64,000 bases of DNA from Lineus longissimus (taxonomy: Eukaryota > Nemertea > Pilidiophora > Heteronemertea > Lineidae): assembly GCF_910592395.1 (NCBI RefSeq), contig NC_088323.1:2294001-2358000 (forward strand), read 5' to 3'. Made by a program: the position numbers and the translations under genes. Of this stretch, positions 37,862 to 48,195 are shown piece by piece. Numbering within the stretch: the first letter of the stretch is position 1; every line of letters begins with the position of its first letter. The notes under the pieces are model-generated. The model was not told where the DNA came from, did not search any database, and saw only the letters and a list, made by a program, of their open reading frames with translations.

Positions 37862-39660
37862 GACCTGGCACTGTTTAGACAAGAAGTCTTTCCAACAGCC
37901 CCAGGAATATTGGATAGAACGGCACTGTACTGGGTCCCAGTAATAAATATTGCCATAAAGACATATGATATTGTTCTGGGACTTATGTAAGATTAGTTTT
38001 CTCCGCCAAACCCAAAACTGAAGGATCAACAACCTGTGTTTGGTCAGAACTTTGTGAGTTACCACTGTATGCCTTAGAGGGGGCAGAATGGTACTGTTTA
38101 GACAAGAAGCCTCTCCCACAGCCCCAGGAATATTGGATAGAACGGCACTGTACTGGGTCCCAGTAATAAATATTGCCATAAAGACATATGATATTGTTCT
38201 GGGACTTATGTAAGATTAGTTTTCTCCGCCAAACCCAAAACTGAAGGATCAACAACCTGTGTTTGGTCAGAACTTTGTGAGTTACCACTGTATGCCTTAG
38301 AGGGGGCAGAATGGTACTGTTTAGACAAGAAGCCTCTCCCACAGCCCCAGGAATATTGGATAGAACGGCACTGTACTGGGTCCCAGTAATAAATATTGCC
38401 ATAAAGACATAATGATATTGTTCTGGGACTTATGTAAGATTAGTTTTCTCCGCCAAACCCAAGACTGAAGGATTAAAATCTTGTGTTTATAGGCTAACAA
38501 ATGCAAACACTTCCAAGTGAACCCCCTACAAGAGAAGAGTGGCTCTTCTTCTCTCCGACTTTGACACCCTGATGCGAACATATCAATAGATCAGCCAGCG
38601 GTCCTTGGTGTCGCCGCGTGGGTTACGTCCAGTGAAATTGTTTGCAAAGGTCAGGGAACCACGATCTGACATCCATAACCAGCGTATCCCCTTTTCATGC
38701 TAGTTACAGTCGGGTGCTACACCACAGTCGGGATAGTGGCCGCCAAATGAATGGTTGTTGAATTTAAAATCATGAAATCATGCGACAGATCAGGCTAAAG
38801 GTCAAACTCAGGTAGGTCAAGATCAAGATTTCCTTCTAATAAATTTTCAGCAAGACTTACCTTTCACTTGGACAACCGCAACGTGAATCAAGACTATAGA
38901 GACCTGTCACTTAAGTTTTCCTGGCAATATGGTCCATCAGAATAGCACCAGGTAGCATACTAATGCTGTCTTTATCATACCTTTAAAGGCACTATGGCAA
39001 ACTTCCATCTCCAATCACATCAAAGTATGTTGGATCAAACACCCACACAGGGTCTCCTAATTATCATGATCATATGCATTATCAAATAGTAACATATCGC
39101 CTTCTTTTCGGCGAAACCGAGACTGAATTATTCACATTGTGTTCAACTGCGTTCATTCCGCAGTCAATTTTTTAGTTACCAATGTATGCCTTAGAGGGGG
39201 CAGAATGGCACTGTTTAGACAAGAAGTCTTTCCAACAGCCTCAAAGAATATCGGATAGAACGTCACTGTACTGGGTCCCAGTAATAAATATTGCCATAAA
39301 GACATGTGGTATTGTTCCGGGACTTATGTAAGATTAGTTTTCTCCGCCAAACGCAAGACTGAAGAATTAACTCCTTGTGTTTGACCTGCTTTCATTTCGC
39401 AGTCAATTCATTAGTTACCAACATATGCCTTAGAGGGGGCAGAATGGCACTGTTTAGACAAGAAGCCTCTCCCACAGCCCCAGGAATATTGGATAGAACG
39501 GCACTGTACTGGGTCCCAGTAATAAATATTGCCATAAAGACATGTGACATTGTTCTGGGACTTATGTAAGATTAGTTTTCTCCGCCAAACCCAAGACTGA
39601 AGGATTAAAATCTTGTGTTTATAGGCTAACAAATGCAAACACTTCCAAGTGAACCCCCTA
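37862..39660 (-). repeat. ~224-bp cassette repeated five times, in two clusters
   Basis: The block containing TTTAGACAAGAAG, then CCAGGAATATTGGATAGAAC and GGGTCCCAGTAATAAATATT, begins at about 37877, 38101, 38324, 39218 and 39457. The first three are spaced 223-224 bp apart. Copies are more than 90% alike by eye. All reading frames are unusually open through the unit (for example YYWDPVQC and ITGTQYSAVL on the minus strand), so I cannot say whether it was ever coding. Confidence 0.8.
38457..38755 (-). pseudogene. Duplicate of the FGGHYPDCG exon with a premature stop
   Basis: A near-identical direct copy of 39590-39885, about 1.13 kb away. The 60-codon frame of the intact copy (FGGHYPDCG, then RWLWMSDRGSLTF) is interrupted here by TAG at the Trp following PDCN, and the upstream acceptor of the intact copy is missing. 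It is a probable dead duplicate exon. Confidence 0.45.
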
Positions 39661-39715
39661 CAAGAGAAGAGTGGCTCTTCTTCTCTCCGACTTTGACACC
39701 CTTACTGCGAACATA

Positions 39716-40288
39716 TCAATAGATCAGCCAGCGGTCCTTGGTGTCGCCGCGTGGGTTACGTCCAGTGAAATTGTTTGCAAAGGTCAGGGAACCACGATCT
39801 GACATCCATAACCAGCGTATTCCCTTTTCATGCCAGTTACAGTCGGGTGCTACACCACAGTCGGGATAGTGGCCGCCAAATGAATTTTTGTTGAATTTAA
39901 AACTGTTAACTGTTTACGTCAATTTACATATAATTAGACAAACCTTCATGAATTCAGTGGAGATTTCCACATCACAGGATAGAAGAGTAGTGATGGGATC
40001 TCGCAGATTTAGCATGATCACTTCCATCTTCACCATCATGACTTGGACGTGCGCCTTTAGTTTCTTTGAGCAACGGGTATTTGATTAGGGATGGCAATTA
40101 AAATTACCGTTGAACATGTACATGAAGTGCAGTGATGTACATAATTCAACACGTCTGGCTTGAAATTTCAAACTGCGCAGTTCATTCCCGCCTTGATTGT
40201 ATGACTATTTCTACAATAAAAACCCTTTGAAACCAACCCATACCTTTATCAGGAATAGATAATGTGCCTTACCTTCTGCTGCAGCCAT
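39716..40288 (-). CDS. Candidate small two-exon gene, unrecognised (69 aa model)
   Basis: Exon 1 (40273-40288) is a Kozak-like ATG followed by MAAAE and a consensus GTAAGG donor. Exon 2 (39716-39909) starts after a CAG acceptor in matching phase and stays open for 64 codons to a TGA. The product is Trp/Cys/Gly-rich, with FGGHYPDCGVAPDC, RWLWMSDRGSLTF and FTGRNPRGDTKDRW. The region upstream of exon 1 is GC-richer and has a perfect CRE (TGACGTCA, about 40431), as expected for a promoter. A short internal exon at 38861-38903 (LYSLDSRCGCPSE) and the blocks at 37134-37628 are also phase-compatible with exon 1, so a longer or alternatively spliced gene is possible. No family is recognised. Confidence 0.38.
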
Positions 40289-40935
40289 TTTGATTTGTTT
40301 CGGAAAATTTGAAGGCATTTTAACGTTTGAAATCGGAGAAAGTGTTCCCGCGGTGTTCTCCGCAGCTCACACACCAACCGACTGGCGTTCAAATCAACCG
40401 CGACCGATCATTGACCACAGACAATACATCTGACGTCACAGCATTCGGGCTCCCCCTGAACCAGGCCGGCTAGCAGTTATCTGCTCAAGAGAGCCCTTTG
40501 TTCTGTCAATGATTGGCTTTAGCATACATACTTGTACATGTAAATTTGCCGAGCTGTGGAAATGCATTAGGGAGGTTCCGTAAGCCAAAAGACGATGTTA
40601 ATGCATTTTATCGACGATTTTTAATCATTTCCCCAATTCCTCCTACAACCACGTATAAAAGATGGTTCAGTGTCATGTAAATCAATTAGCTGATAGAGGA
40701 CTTGATGACTCGACAGACATTCGTACTTTGTAGTTAGTCGTTCGTTGGGCGCTCAGTTTCGAAACCTACAATCATTCGAAACAGAATACAATTGCCAACT
40801 TTGATAGCATGATATCAAACTTGATCCGGTCGGGTCACTTAATGGTTTGTCCATTAACACCTTCAGCGCCGAACCACATAGATCTGCGTGGCCCAAATCC
40901 CCCTCCCCTTTGAGCTGGTTATCAAAGCCTCATGG

Positions 40936-41066
40936 ACTTCATGAAAGAACTACGCCATTGCCATCTTCAGGTCAAGGTAGGAACTGAAAAGACTTTCTGA
41001 AAAGAAGAAAGTTTTTTCAGTTGCTACCTAGACCTGAAGATGGCGATGGCCTAGTTCTTTCAAGAA
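40936..41066. repeat. Long hairpin, ~57-bp arms
   Basis: The left arm (TGAAAGAACTA, CCATCTTCAGGTC, GTAGGAACTGAAAA) is followed after a ~10-bp loop by its near-perfect reverse complement. This is a fold-back element of the kind common in this window, and it lies in the right part of the TIR-bounded island. Confidence 0.8.
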
Positions 41067-41107
41067 CGAGCGTCTCATTCTCTCTCACCATCATTATTTT
41101 GGTCAAC

Positions 41108-41625
41108 GGCAGTATCTAAAACCACATACCACATACCACATACCCACACACCCGACATGCCATTTTTTTCCAGTTGAGGCAATCCAATGACGGTTGAAGC
41201 TTTTTTCTTCACAACTATTGTTAAAGGAAAATCTGCCGATCTTTCGACCTTAGAGGGCGCCACCGCCAGTAACTTATGTTAAGGGGAAGTCTGTTGTTAA
41301 AGGGGAAATTTGTCGATATTTCCACCGGATGTGGTACTCCGGTGCCACCAATAGTATTATTCTGTGTCTTGTATGTTGATTTTGGTGCGTGCTGTTAATT
41401 GTTCTACTCCACCAGCCGGCAGTCTCTAAAACCACATAACACCTACCACATAGCCACACGCCCGTATGCCATTTTTTTCCAGGTGGGGCAATCCAATGAC
41501 GGTTGAAGCTTTTTCTTCACAACTTGAAATATCGACAAATTTCACCTTTAACAAAAGCGGCAAACTTCCCCTTTAACAGAAGTTACTGACAGTGGCGCCC
41601 TCGAAGGTCGAAAGATCGACAGATG
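41108..41625. repeat. Direct and inverted duplicated segments
   Basis: The block TCTAAAACCACATA...CCATTTTTTTCCAG...CAATCCAATGACGGTTGAAGC at 41114-41215 is repeated directly at 41424-41520. Around it, GATCTTTCGACCTTAGAGGG with TTAAAGGGGAA-type segments (41239-41310) recur inverted at about 41540-41620. It looks like a fold-back MITE that was partly duplicated. Confidence 0.65.
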
Positions 41626-42127
41626 ATCCTGACCTATAAGATCAAAATATCGTTTTGATTCACCTTTAACAGTGACATCCGGTGGTGCCCTCTAAGACTG
41701 AAATATCGACAGATTTCCCTTTAACACTACAAAGTTACGGTGGCGCTCTCTAGGATTCAATCAGCGGAACGACTGGGGAGCGAAACGACTGGGGGCGAAA
41801 AGGCCAGATAGCGGAACAACCGCAATTCGATGAGCCTCGCCTTCAGGCAAGCTAGAATTTTTAATAGGTGTGTGTTTTGTTCACACAAATTTACATGGCT
41901 AATGTCACCCTAGACCGAGGTGGCCTGTAGTACAATTACATGTATTTACACAGTTCATGCCTTGTCCGTTTCTGGTGATTGTCAAAAATAATCGCTGTCT
42001 ATTTGCCCGTTTGTGAAAATTATTCCGCTTTATGAATCGATTTCGATCAGAGGAAGTATATGACAGCAAGTAACGACAACAAGTACAAATATCTTGTCTT
42101 AATTTTGGTAGGTACCGTGTATTTAGC

Positions 42128-42185
42128 CTCATGCAACCACTGACTGACTCAGTGACCGACTCGGTCACTGACTGACTGAGTCGAT
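42128..42185. repeat. GACT-rich short hairpin
   Basis: An imperfect inverted repeat built from CTGACTGACTCAGTGACCGA and its complement around position 42155. It has simple-sequence character. No function is inferred. Confidence 0.5.
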
Positions 42186-42298
42186 CATGCATGCTGATTA
42201 ACTGTATACATTGTACAAGTGTAATAATGTACATTCTTATATCCTGTAAAGAAAGCGTGTCTTGTTGGTGCTCTTTCACTAGTTTCAGGTTAAATTTG

Positions 42299-42694
42299 TC
42301 AGTGTTCAGATAGACTAGCCAGATGAAATCATGAACACCAGTCAAGTGCCTTTAGCGGTGTCATGTGTGAGGGTAGTGGCTGTCACTGTCAGTGTACAGA
42401 TAGACTAGCCAGATGAACACCAGTCAAGTGCCTTTAGCGGTGTCATGTGTGAGGGTAGTGGCTGTCAGTCAGTGTCCAGATAGACTAGCCAGATGAACAC
42501 CAGTCAAGTGCCTTTAGCGGTGTCATGTGTGAGGTTAGTGGCTATCAGTGTCCAGATAGACTAGCCAGATGAACACCAGTCAAGTGCCTTTAGCGGTGTC
42601 ATGTGTGAGGGTAGTGGCTATCAGTGTCCAGATAGACTAGCCAGATGAACACCAGTCAAGTGCCTTTAGCGGTGTCATGTGTGAGGGTAGTGGC
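42299..42694. repeat. Minisatellite, five ~77-92 bp units
   Basis: Five head-to-tail units contain AGATAGACTAGCCAGATGAA, CACCAGTCAAGTGCCTTTAG and CGGTGTCATGTGTGAGG. Length differences come from small insertions at the joins: an extra ATCATGAA in unit 1, and variable GTCACTGTCAGTG linkers. The units are nearly identical, implying recent expansion. Confidence 0.92.
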
Positions 42695-45600
42695 ACTGAC
42701 TTGGTTGAGTGAGTTGAGATTTCGAGAAGGAGAATAGACCGTATGTGAAAATAAATTTCGGCCGTATTGAAAAGACCCTTTTCATAGGCAGCCTAAGTTA
42801 ACCATGACATAAATGTCATGTTTTAAATCAAATCATCACAAAAAGCATTCAAACTATCATGAAAATTGAAAGGCTTGGTCCCAAACTGGTCTCTATTAAA
42901 TTTGACCTATCTAAAGAACAACATCCCTCTATAAAGGACAGCACTTGTCAGTCCCGTTGGGGGGAGGGGGCGGGCGTCCTTGATAGAGAGGTTCTACTGT
43001 ATAAACATGTTAATCTTTACAAGCCAACTGCCTGACAGTCGGGACATGGAACTCTTATCGAGTTTGAATGGTTTATGTAAAAGAGACGGTCCTGCAGTCA
43101 GAATCAGACACAACATGATCCCCAGGGGATTACCAATACCAGCCGGATCATATGAGAATGACAACTTGGCTATAATGATGACAGAATATCAAATTTGATT
43201 CCATCGACGCTCTTGCACTATGTAGACCAGGACTTGATAAAGTGTAGGATTAAGTTCTTGTGTTTTTTCGGGTCTCGGAGTCAGTCCAGTGTCTTTCCCA
43301 ACTGATTTGGACAGCTTGGGCAAACACGTTAAAAAAATTGAACTAAATTTAGTAAAAACAACGCCTTGTTTAAAAGAATGTACAAAACTACAATCATGTT
43401 GCTGAGTGATTGCTGAAAGGTTTAGCTTGAATATTTTATGAAGCTGTAATGTTGGTTGGTAAAATATCACAGATCCACGATTGATTGTTCACCCACTGCG
43501 TTTGCTTGTTACAAGTTAGATTATCGTATAGTGGAACCTCTCTTAGTGGACACCTCTCTATCAAGGACACACACTCTATCAGCGTGAATAAGGACATCAT
43601 CAATTCGTGCAAAAAAATCTCTGTCTTCACTGGTTGGAAGGGCGTTGCAATCTCAGAGTCAGATTCTTGTGTGTTAAGATGTCGAAGGGTTAAGACAGGT
43701 AAAACTGTTCCATCGATTCATTGATCAGCAACTGAGTTACATCAGAATAGAAGTGAGGCAGTAGCCTACCTGGAATCAGTCGCCACAAGAATACAGTGAT
43801 AAATTGAACTGGGTGTGGGTGCATCTGATGGGGATGCACATGAATAATTCGCTTTGTTCCCCTGTACGGTGCATTTACAAAACGGGTCATTGATTTTGAT
43901 GTCTCTCTCTCTCCGAACAATTGGAAAAGTTGTGATATTTGATGATATGATTCTGTCTTGTCAAATTGGATGCATGATTGTTTCGAAGGACAAAACAACA
44001 AGTTGTTGTGAATGTTTCATGTGTTTTGAGCATCTAAGGTGTTTTACTCACAGTCTTCTAGGAGCCAATATATAGCCTATGTCGGCCCTGGGCCAACTTC
44101 ATGATTCGAGAGCAGTACACATCAAACTGGCTTGAGTGCATGACCCTCTTTGTCAGTATGTGTTTGGTTTGTCAATAGAACAAATGTGTTTGATCTTGTA
44201 AAATGAGTTCGAGGCTTTGTTTTATGTTCAGGAATGCTGTTAGACTGTTTTATCAAGGAATTGACTCCACATCAATACACTTTGCCTGTGCTTTTAGTGA
44301 AACTTGTGGTCTTTCTGCCTTAGTTCTAACACTTTGTAAGTCAACATTGGTATTGAGATTCTAGTACATGACATGCATGAGTATGCAGATGCAGGTGTAA
44401 CAGAATTTTGCTTGAGGCTGGAAGTATCGATGAAATTTAAAACTTCATTATTATCGGGTCAGTAGATTATCAGATAAACTTGTTGTGTGCAATTATGAAC
44501 AACATGTAATACACAAATACACGTTTGATTCTGAAACATACATGTAAGCATATAACGTATTCTGGGTGGCATGATGTAGATGGTTGAAGTTTGTGATATC
44601 AGTTGCATGAAGGGATCGTTGGACAATCTTTGAACAAAATTGAGATTGGTCATGACAAAATGTTCTTTTCGAGTAAAGGTAAAGCAAAATGAAGTAGATT
44701 GATTCAAAAACCAGCATCAAATATCTTGAGTACATCGTCATCGCTGATTCACACATCACTGAAGGTTTTACATGCTGATGGACGCGAGGGAGGCAGCTTT
44801 GGTTTGGCCTGGCCCTACGTCTCACTCCAACATGTGACAATGATATCATGTTGCCTCCAGCTGCGGTCATCTCCATCATATCAGAATCAACATAAATCTT
44901 GTTTCAGATTGATCCTGCCGCCTGAATCATCCAAATACAATGGCACTTACCTGTTGGCATGACAACGGTGACATGACTTCTGTCAATGTCACAATACGAC
45001 CACGCACATTCACCTATATTCCTGTGAAATCACAATTTTTAACTATTTCTGGATGGAATGTTGTCACTAATGCTGTATGTCGAATCCATGATGTAGCGAT
45101 TCTAAAAAATCTTTCAGATTATGACAATGGTATTAAACAGTACATGTATATAAAAGAAGTGCCTTGAAGTTTGTTGGCTCTTCAATTCAGAGCTTGGCCG
45201 TATTGATACACTCTGGGGACAACGGCTTCAATGGTGCTAGCCTTTGGTGAAAAGCACCATAAAAAGTGCACTTTGACTTCTCCATTTAAAGCTGTCAACA
45301 TTTTTGTCTTTGAACACAAATTTTGCACCATTATACATGAACATCAGAACTTCTCTCTTAAGGACATCATCGGGACTGACAATTGCTGTCCTTAATAGAG
45401 AGGTGTCCTGATTAGAGAGGTCAAATTACAGTCAATATGTAGTTTCAGCAGGTTTCCTCATTTTCTTGTTTCAGGTTTGCAAATAAGACCACTGTTAACG
45501 AGTTGATTATGGGACCATGCAACTTCGATGCAACCAATGATATTCCTCTGTGATGTTGAACATTTGAGAGGAAATTCACATTTAAGTCGGTAGGTGTTTT

Positions 45601-47759
45601 CAATGTTCAGGATTTTGCTATAAATTTTCCACTACGATTTCAAATGCTGTGGTGTAAATTATTTTAGAACGTGGCAGGATTCTGATGGTATCATTACTCA
45701 GATTAGAAACACACAATCAGACCATATGGCATTTGTCATGCCACAAAGTCATTTGTCATGCCCGTCATCAACAGGAAAGGGTTCAACTTCAATTGTCTGT
45801 GTCCTTCGGCTAAACTGATGTGATTTCTCGAACTCATTATTCGTAATCCATTTCTATTATCTCGGCGCCCCACGTGTTGACAATAAATAATCCAAGATGG
45901 ACAGCTTGTGGCAGAATTCCAGTCTGGGCTTCTTGGCAGTGGGAATGGTGAGCGCGTTGTTTTCAGCAATGATGCCATGTGGCAAAGTATCTAATCCCTT
46001 CGTTTGAACCTTTATCAGTTGAGTCTTAGACTAGTTTTTCCCTTTGGATGATTACAATGAGCTTCATAGGTTCAAGAAAACAATTGCGAAAAAAGCCAAC
46101 AAGCCTTGAGAACTGGAAAGTAAGACGTCAGCTGTAATATTTTTGGCGTGATTTATTCCCCCTGTCTGGGGACATCATCCATCTCTGGTATGATCAATAT
46201 CGCAGACAACAAGCAGACTGTAGGGATGGATGATGAATGATGACTTTATAGAAGCCCATCTGTTCATGGGTGTCTAACCCTTTTGTACAAGTACGTCCAG
46301 CCCTTTTCTCAAAATTGTACCATAGTGTATACCATTACCTAATGCACTGTGAGGTGGGGGGGGGTCTCATTCTCAGGGCCAGGGGGTCTCATTCTTAGAG
46401 CCAGGGGGGTCTCATCCCCATAATCTGCTAATGATGCAAATCGGTCACTGCCTCCAGCATAGTCGGCCGTATGTCACTTGTAAGTTGACCCTGATAAGAT
46501 ATTTTGCTACACAGAGCAACCGTGATTATATGGTAACCAAGTGATTACAAGCTAGCTCTGCGATAGCTCTTTAGTTACTTACATGAAGGTCCTTAAATGA
46601 GTTCCTGAAAAAACAAAGCATGAATGCTGAAAAAGAAGTCTCTTTTGGCAGCCATGATTGATGTTCAGTCACCTTACGTTTTCATTGAAAGTTTTCTTCC
46701 CCCTACTACGCTGTGCCGTCGTGGCTGCTCAGCATCCAGGAAAATTGTGGCTGGAACCCTGATTCGTGCGTCTGCAGCATGCATGGCAACAAATCGTTGC
46801 TGGTGGTCACAATCGATAATCTGTCAACTTGCATTTCCAGTCAGATGTTCACAGGGTGCTCCAAACTGTTTGCCCAGTATGCAGGAATTCATGGTTGGAC
46901 CCCTGGTTTGTTGTCTGCATGCGTAAATCATAGACAGCAAATCGCTGTTGGCTGCCATGACTGATGTTCTGTCACCTGGCGTTTCTAGTCAGATGTCCGC
47001 TAACGACGCCTTCCATCATCTGGCTGATCGATATCTCATAAGATATTGATACCGACAAAGTGAAGTCTGACATTCTGACTCCATAAGGCACAGTGCAATA
47101 CACCTTCAAAAACCTAAGGGTAGGTAACTGTAGCTACTCAAAATTCTTTTTTCATCAACAGCGAAACAAAATTTCCAGCCCCCCTCAAAAAAATAAGGAA
47201 AATAATTTCAATTTTGTTTTGTACTGAACTGAGTAGGTGACAGGGAAGGGTTTATTATCAACTGTTTTTAAGGAAGGCCTTAGAGAGTTGCCTTGATAGT
47301 GCCGCTCTGCTTCTATAGCCAGCTAAAGTCTCAGCATCACCAGAGGTTTATCTCCATTGACTGAATCCTTGCAGTGCCATTTCACTAGGATTATCGATCC
47401 ATTTGGATGTGAGCCGCATTGCTTCTCGAAACGGGAAATCCCAAGTAAAAGGATGGATGTCTTCCGGTGTTGCTGAAAAAGGATCCATGTTCTTTCAACG
47501 CGGAGATAAGAATTGACTGTATAGTTACTTTGTGCTTGGAAAGTTTTATTCGACACGTTCACGTTAACGAATGGTTGCCTGGATTCTTCTATTGAAGAAA
47601 ACCTTTGAAGTCGGGATGAAATGAAACCTCTTCCTTCTATTGTTTCTTTTGACACGTTAGAGGCTGAGGTGCTTGGCTGGTATGTCTTGTATGCCCTTGT
47701 GAGCTGGGCTATCCATTACTGATCACATGGTGCCAGGTCATACATTTCTGAAGATAATA

Positions 47760-47954
47760 TGTGACCCGTTCCACTCCAGCAAAACCAGTCGCATGTCGCT
47801 CTGAGCTTGGCAGGTTGAAACAGACTGTTTGTTCATTTCACGATTGTCTGCCTTTTGTGAAATCTGAGGACATCAATTTCTTCTATTATCTCCTGGTGTC
47901 ATCTAGGCTCATCTTATGTGCGACATGCGACTGGTTTTGCTAGAACAGGTCACA
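47760..47954. mobile_element. GTGACCCG fold-back MITE, copy 3
   Basis: A 195-bp family member with ends GTGACCCGTTC and GAACAGGTCACA. Together with the copy at 48006-48195, which is in opposite internal orientation, it makes a pair 51 bp apart. Confidence 0.75.
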
Positions 47955-48005
47955 TATATGCTTGGCCATCCATTTCTTGGATGCTCTTGACATTGTGTTC
48001 CCATA

Positions 48006-48195
48006 TGTGACCCGTTCTAGCAAAACCAGTCGCATGTCGCTAATAAGATGAGCCTAGATGACACCTGGAGATAATAGAAGAAATTGATGTCGTCAGACTT
48101 CACAAAAGGCAGACAATAGTGAAATGAACAAACAGTCCGTCTCAACCTGCCAAGCTCAGAGGGACATGCGACTGGTTTTGCTGGAACGGGTCACA
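48006..48195. mobile_element. GTGACCCG fold-back MITE, copy 4
   Basis: A 190-bp family member whose interior is the reverse complement of the copy at 47760. The two neighbouring copies could form a still larger hairpin of about 190-bp arms. Confidence 0.75.

Larger units (their letters stand above)
36222..41824. mobile_element. Island bounded by GTTTCGCTCCC-type TIRs (composite element or two flanking copies)
   Basis: The left end (36222-36272) matches the right TIR of the 10.6-kb element. The right end (41764-41824) carries GGGAGCGAAACGACTGGG and GGCGAAAAGGCCAG in the opposite orientation. Inside are the ~224-bp cassette array, a long duplication, several fold-backs and candidate small genes. 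It may be one 5.6-kb non-autonomous element that has captured DNA, or two independent insertions bracketing host sequence; the sequence alone does not decide. Confidence 0.45.

Noticed and set aside
41905-42345. 146-aa minus ORF
   Set aside because: It runs through a GACT-rich hairpin and the start of a minisatellite; composition is repeat-driven.
47323-47655. 110-aa minus-strand ORF as a gene
   Set aside because: No splice boundaries, promoter or family features; it is flanked by MITEs, so chance is likely.
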